Made by a program: the position numbers and the translations under genes. Below, piece by piece: positions 6,330-8,822 of a DNA stretch of 8,822 nucleotides (within the stretch, counting starts at the first letter, position 1; each line of letters opens with the position of its first letter). The stretch lies in NCBI GenBank assembly GCA_003554565.1, contig PWGR01000041.1:1-8822 (forward strand), written 5' to 3'. Origin of the DNA: Clostridia bacterium (GTDB lineage: Bacteria > Bacillota > Sulfobacillia > SLMV01). The notes beneath the pieces are model-generated. The model saw nothing but the letters and a program-made list of their open reading frames with translations, was not told where the DNA came from and searched no databases.

Positions 6330-6369
6330 GACGGGTCGGCCGTTTCTCGCCGGATCCGGCCGACCCGTC
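6330..6369. terminator. bidirectional hairpin between convergent genes
   Basis: Perfect 13-bp arms GACGGGTCGGCCG (6330-6342) and CGGCCGACCCGTC (6357-6369) surround a 14-base loop. It lies 18 bases after the DUF2512 stop and 27 bases after the glutamate dehydrogenase stop, so it can serve both. Neither side has a clear run of U, so it may act as an imperfect or factor-assisted terminator, or protect the 3' ends. Confidence 0.7.
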
Positions 6370-6395
6370 ATACATAGTCTCTGTTGAGTCCCGCC

Positions 6396-7649
6396 TTATT
6401 TGCTCAGCCAGCCGCGGACCTCCATGGCCTCGGCAATGCGCTTGATCGCAGCGAGATAAGTGGCGTCTCGCATCTTTACGCCAAATTCCTCGTGATACCC
6501 GTAAATGCCTTCGAAGGCATCGACCATCTTTTTGTGCAGGCGCTGTGCGACCACATCATCTTCCCAGTAGTACCCGTAGTTATTCTGCACCCACTCGAAG
6601 TAGGAGACGGTCACTCCGCCGGCATTGGCCAGGCAGTCAGGAATGACGAAGACGCCGTTTTCGTACATGGTCTCGTCGGCCGCAGGGGTGGTCGGGCCGT
6701 TGGCGGCCTCGCCCACGATCTTGGCCTTGACGTCAGCCGCATTCTCGGAGGTGATGACGTTTTCGAGTGCAGCAGGAATGAGGACATCGCATTCCAATGC
6801 GAGCAGCTCTTCGTTCGTGATATCCTCGGCTCCCGCGAATCCCTGGACGGAACCGTTTTCTGCCTTGAAATCGATAACTGCCTGGGCATCGAGTCCATCG
6901 CGGTTGAGGATTCCACCCCGCGAGTCGCTGACCGCTATGACTTTTGCACCCAGGTCCTCCATCAGCAGTGCGGAGAAGCTGCCCGCATTCCCGTAGCCCT
7001 GAATGACGGCCGTTGCGCCCTGCATGTCGATACCGAGCTTCTTGCCCGCTTCCTCTACACAGTGCACAGTTCCCTGTGCAGTGGCCTTGTTCCGGCCCCT
7101 TCCGCCTCCAAAGTTCAGCGGCTTACCGGTGACGACGCCCACTCCGGGCTTGCCGGAGATCTTGCCGTACTCGTCCGCCATCCAGGCCATGATCTGTGCA
7201 TTGGTGTATACGTCCGGTGCGGGGATGTCGATCTCGGGACCAATCATGTTGTAGGTCTTCTGGATGAAGCCACGGCTGACGCGCTCGAGCTCTGCTTCAG
7301 ACAGCTCGCGGGGGTCAACCTTGACACCGCCCTTTGCACCACCGTAGGGTATGTTAACAACTGCACACTTGACGGTCATCCAGGTGGACAGGGCCTTCAC
7401 TTCGTCGGCGTAGACTTCTGGGTGAAAGCGGAGTCCGCCCTTGTAGGGGCCGAGAGCGTTGTTGTGCTGCGCCCGGTAGGCACTGAAGTTCTGCACTGAG
7501 CCGTCATCCATAGTTACCGGTATGGAAACCTCGTAGAATTGCTGCGGCTTGCGCAGGATCTCGTAAACAGCGGGGTCGAGACCCAGCTCATCGCAGGCCT
7601 CCTTCATCTGGCCAGCGACGATCGCTAAGGGATTCAGTTCTTCCGTCAT
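6396..7649 (-). CDS. glutamate dehydrogenase (Glu/Leu/Phe/Val dehydrogenase family, 417 aa)
   Basis: Oxidatively deaminates glutamate to 2-oxoglutarate with NAD(P)+, or runs in reverse to fix ammonia. The N-terminal domain has the glutamate-binding lysines in GPYKGGLRFHP (Lys70) and TVKCAVV (Lys94) and the catalytic lysine in PYGGAKGGV (Lys106); IPAPDVYTN (142-150) carries the catalytic Asp146. The Rossmann domain has the nucleotide loop QGYGNAG (217-223), followed after the second strand by SDSRGG; the coenzyme preference is not certain from this. GKPLNFGGGRGRNKAT replaces the more usual GGSLGR form. The length is that of hexameric bacterial GDHs of the 410-430 residue class. The ATG at 7649 has AAGGAGG seven bases upstream. 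It follows the oxidoreductase genes on the same strand after 76 bases containing a likely own promoter. 2-Oxoglutarate is the expected substrate of those neighbours, so GDH and the oxidoreductase probably act in sequence. Confidence 0.97.
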   Translation of the reverse strand: MTEELNPLAIVAGQMKEACDELGLDPAVYEILRKPQQFYEVSIPVTMDDGSVQNFSAYRAQHNNALGPYKGGLRFHPEVYADEVKALSTWMTVKCAVVNIPYGGAKGGVKVDPRELSEAELERVSRGFIQKTYNMIGPEIDIPAPDVYTNAQIMAWMADEYGKISGKPGVGVVTGKPLNFGGGRGRNKATAQGTVHCVEEAGKKLGIDMQGATAVIQGYGNAGSFSALLMEDLGAKVIAVSDSRGGILNRDGLDAQAVIDFKAENGSVQGFAGAEDITNEELLALECDVLIPAALENVITSENAADVKAKIVGEAANGPTTPAADETMYENGVFVIPDCLANAGGVTVSYFEWVQNNYGYYWEDDVVAQRLHKKMVDAFEGIYGYHEEFGVKMRDATYLAAIKRIAEAMEVRGWLSK

Positions 7650-7672
7650 TCTTTTCCCTCCTTGGGTGAGTG

Positions 7673-7696
7673 GGTGACTTTACCGCGTCTGTCACC
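7673..7696. promoter_or_regulatory. inverted repeat (candidate operator) at the glutamate dehydrogenase promoter
   Basis: GGTGAC (7673-7678) and GTCACC (7691-7696) are perfect 6-bp arms around 12 bases. The arm at 7691-7696 coincides with where transcription should begin downstream of the TATAAA at 7700-7705. This placement fits a repressor site; as RNA it would be a hairpin at the very 5' end of the gdh message. Confidence 0.35.
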
Positions 7697-7699
7697 AGC

Positions 7700-7708
7700 T
7701 TTATAACA
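7700..7708 (-). promoter_or_regulatory. extended -10 promoter element for glutamate dehydrogenase
   Basis: The minus strand reads TGTTATAAA, an extended -10 (TG-N-TATAAA, five of six matches to TATAAT). The hexamer 17 bases further up (plus 7723-7728) is a poor -35, as often seen with extended -10 promoters. Predicted start is near 7693, giving a leader of about 43 bases. Confidence 0.45.
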
Positions 7709-7725
7709 CAGGTTGTCGAAAAACT

Positions 7726-8262
7726 CTACCGTCTACACGCAATTTCTCCTGCCATCTTCAAACCCTCGTCGAACGCGCGTTCATTCAGCTCCTCAGTGCC
7801 GGGCGGGACGCGATCCAGAATGGCGCGCCGCGCCGCATCCTCGGAGACCGCTTTCGTCAATTTGACTACTACTCCCAGAGCAATTATGTTGGCGACAATC
7901 ACCCGTCCCAGTTTTTCTTCGGCCGTACCGGTGATGGGCAGGGAGTAGGCATCGTCACGCGCCTCGACCAGGGTCCCATCGACCAGAATCACAGCGTCGT
8001 CACTCACCTGGTGCGCATACTTGTCGTATCCCTCTTGACTCATGCACAGCAGAAGGTCGGCCTCGGCAACTTTGGGGTAATCAATCGGCTCGTCGGAAAT
8101 TATGATCTCAGCTTTGCTCGCGCCTCCGCGCGATTCGGGCCCGTATGACTGGGTCTGCGTCGCTTTCAGTCCGTCGTAGGTTACCGCAGCTTCTGCGAGG
8201 ATGATGCCGGCCAGGACCTGGCCCTGACCACCTCGACCTGCCAGGCGAATCTCCTTGCGCAT
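7726..8262 (-). CDS. korC: 2-oxoacid:ferredoxin oxidoreductase, gamma subunit (2-oxoglutarate type)
   Basis: The gamma subunit of a thiamine-diphosphate 2-oxoacid:ferredoxin oxidoreductase, here most like the 2-oxoglutarate enzyme that makes succinyl-CoA, CO2 and reduced ferredoxin. The 178 residues start with the family nucleotide-binding-like loop LAGRGGQG (7-14) and contain QSYGPESRGGASKAE (38-52), a stretch characteristic of KorC-type gamma subunits. VDGTLV (94-99), NIIALG (125-130) and VPPGTEELNERAFDEG (152-167) complete the family pattern. Length is normal. Its ATG overlaps the TAA of the beta subunit gene by one base (TAATG), with GGGGTAGG a few bases upstream, so the two are translationally coupled. 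Alpha and ferredoxin-like delta subunits are expected to the right, outside the window. Assignment to 2-oxoglutarate rather than another oxoacid rests on sequence resemblance and the neighbouring glutamate dehydrogenase. Confidence 0.9.
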   Translation of the reverse strand: MRKEIRLAGRGGQGQVLAGIILAEAAVTYDGLKATQTQSYGPESRGGASKAEIIISDEPIDYPKVAEADLLLCMSQEGYDKYAHQVSDDAVILVDGTLVEARDDAYSLPITGTAEEKLGRVIVANIIALGVVVKLTKAVSEDAARRAILDRVPPGTEELNERAFDEGLKMAGEIACRR

Positions 8263-8822
8263 TATGACCTACCCCGCTTCTGTGCCCGATCGGTGATCAG
8301 ATCCTCGTACGACTGGGTGTACTCGGGAGTATCCCCGTCGACGAACTCTCCGATCACGAATTTCCCCTTCAATTCTTCGGGCTCCATCTTCTCGGCCTGC
8401 TGAATCGGCACGGCGTTGTCTCTCTGCCAGTCCAGAAGATCCATCACCTCGGGCATCTTGTTCCGCCGCCCATAGTAAACGGGGCACTGGGAGACGGCTT
8501 CAATGAAGGCAAACCCGTTCTTCTCCAGTCCCTTGGCTACGTAATTGATAAGCTGCGTGATGTGATACACAGTGCTGCGGGCCACGTAGTTTCCTCCCGC
8601 GCCCTCCACGAGGTTGCACAGGTCAAAAGAGGGGTCTATGTTGCCGTAAGGAGCGGTTGTGGCCAGGCTCTCGGGAGGAGACAGCGGCGAATACTGACCC
8701 CCAGTCATACCGTAAATGCTGTTGTTAAAGCAGACGGTGGTGATGTCAATGTTCCGGCGGGCGGCATGGATCAGGTGGTTTCCACCTATGGCCGCTGCAT
8801 CGCCATCGCCGGTCATCACGAT
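8262..8822 (-). CDS. korB: 2-oxoacid:ferredoxin oxidoreductase, beta subunit (N-terminus cut by window edge)
   Basis: This frame is open to the right edge and gives the last 186 residues; the ATG or GTG near 8819 is internal, since the codons IVMTGDGD run straight across it. The thiamine diphosphate/Mg2+ motif is visible: GDGD at residues 5-8 of the visible part and NN at 33-34, in the usual 'GDG...NN' spacing, followed by IYGMTGGQYSP. SQCPVYYGRRNKM further on matches the 2-oxoglutarate-type beta subunit ('CP...GRRNK'). The C-terminal FVIGEFVD region is also typical. The N-terminal iron-sulphur cysteines expected in this subunit are not in the window. The stop TAA overlaps the start of the gamma subunit gene by one base. 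The beta subunit call is firm; the substrate is inferred from the motif and from adjacent glutamate dehydrogenase. Confidence 0.93.
   Translation of the reverse strand: MVMTGDGDAAAIGGNHLIHAARRNIDITTVCFNNSIYGMTGGQYSPLSPPESLATTAPYGNIDPSFDLCNLVEGAGGNYVARSTVYHITQLINYVAKGLEKNGFAFIEAVSQCPVYYGRRNKMPEVMDLLDWQRDNAVPIQQAEKMEPEELKGKFVIGEFVDGDTPEYTQSYEDLITDRAQKRGRS

Noticed and set aside
6384..7499. 371-codon rightward open frame opposite glutamate dehydrogenase
   Set aside because: Long, but an antisense shadow of a strongly conserved gene with low stop-codon density in that frame; it also begins inside the gap behind the hairpin without a ribosome binding site.
1..8822. CRISPR arrays, tRNA or rRNA genes, insertion sequences, phage or toxin-antitoxin genes
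   Set aside because: No regularly spaced repeats, no recognisable RNA gene sequence, no transposase or terminal inverted repeats, and no such protein families in any frame.

Overview
The window looks like a bacterial chromosome, most likely from the Bacillota. The genes are moderately GC-rich and tightly packed, and most have strong GGAGG-type ribosome binding sites. One encodes a DUF2512/YndM-like membrane protein, a family I know mainly from Bacillota. The metabolic genes suggest an anaerobic or facultative user of peptides and amino acids. This placement is inference; there is no rRNA, tRNA or other marker. I see no mobile element, CRISPR array, phage gene or defence island.

Layout from left to right. 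Bases 3-371 (+) hold the C-terminal part of a SAM-dependent methyltransferase cut by the window edge. Converging on it is a leftward run, in transcription order: an acyl-CoA carboxylase carboxyltransferase subunit (2180-3727), 5-formyltetrahydrofolate cyclo-ligase (1543-2163), a GNAT acetyltransferase (718-1530) and a small membrane protein (397-633). The first three are tightly coupled, with 12-16 nt gaps and Shine-Dalgarno sequences that overlap or abut the preceding stop codon. Upstream of this run is a 351-base gap (3728-4078) rich in inverted repeats, with a possible promoter at its far end. Next comes a leftward M14 zinc carboxypeptidase (4079-5755), and divergent from it a DUF2512 membrane protein (5923-6312, +). 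A perfect 13-bp hairpin separates that gene from a convergent glutamate dehydrogenase (6396-7649, -). The right end holds the gamma subunit (7726-8262, -) and the truncated beta subunit (8262-8822, -) of a 2-oxoacid:ferredoxin oxidoreductase of the 2-oxoglutarate type; the two genes overlap by one base.

Several products fit one route. The carboxypeptidase could release amino acids from peptides, glutamate dehydrogenase gives 2-oxoglutarate, and the oxidoreductase gives succinyl-CoA and reduced ferredoxin. The carboxyltransferase subunit could work at the methylmalonyl-CoA/propionyl-CoA step. The mutase, epimerase, biotin carrier and remaining oxidoreductase subunits are not in the window.

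Most of the window is ordinary metabolism. The least explained sequence is the inverted-repeat-rich leader at about 3750-3943, ahead of the carboxylase gene. It could be a cis-regulatory RNA or a set of operators. I found no convincing evidence of a wholly new system.
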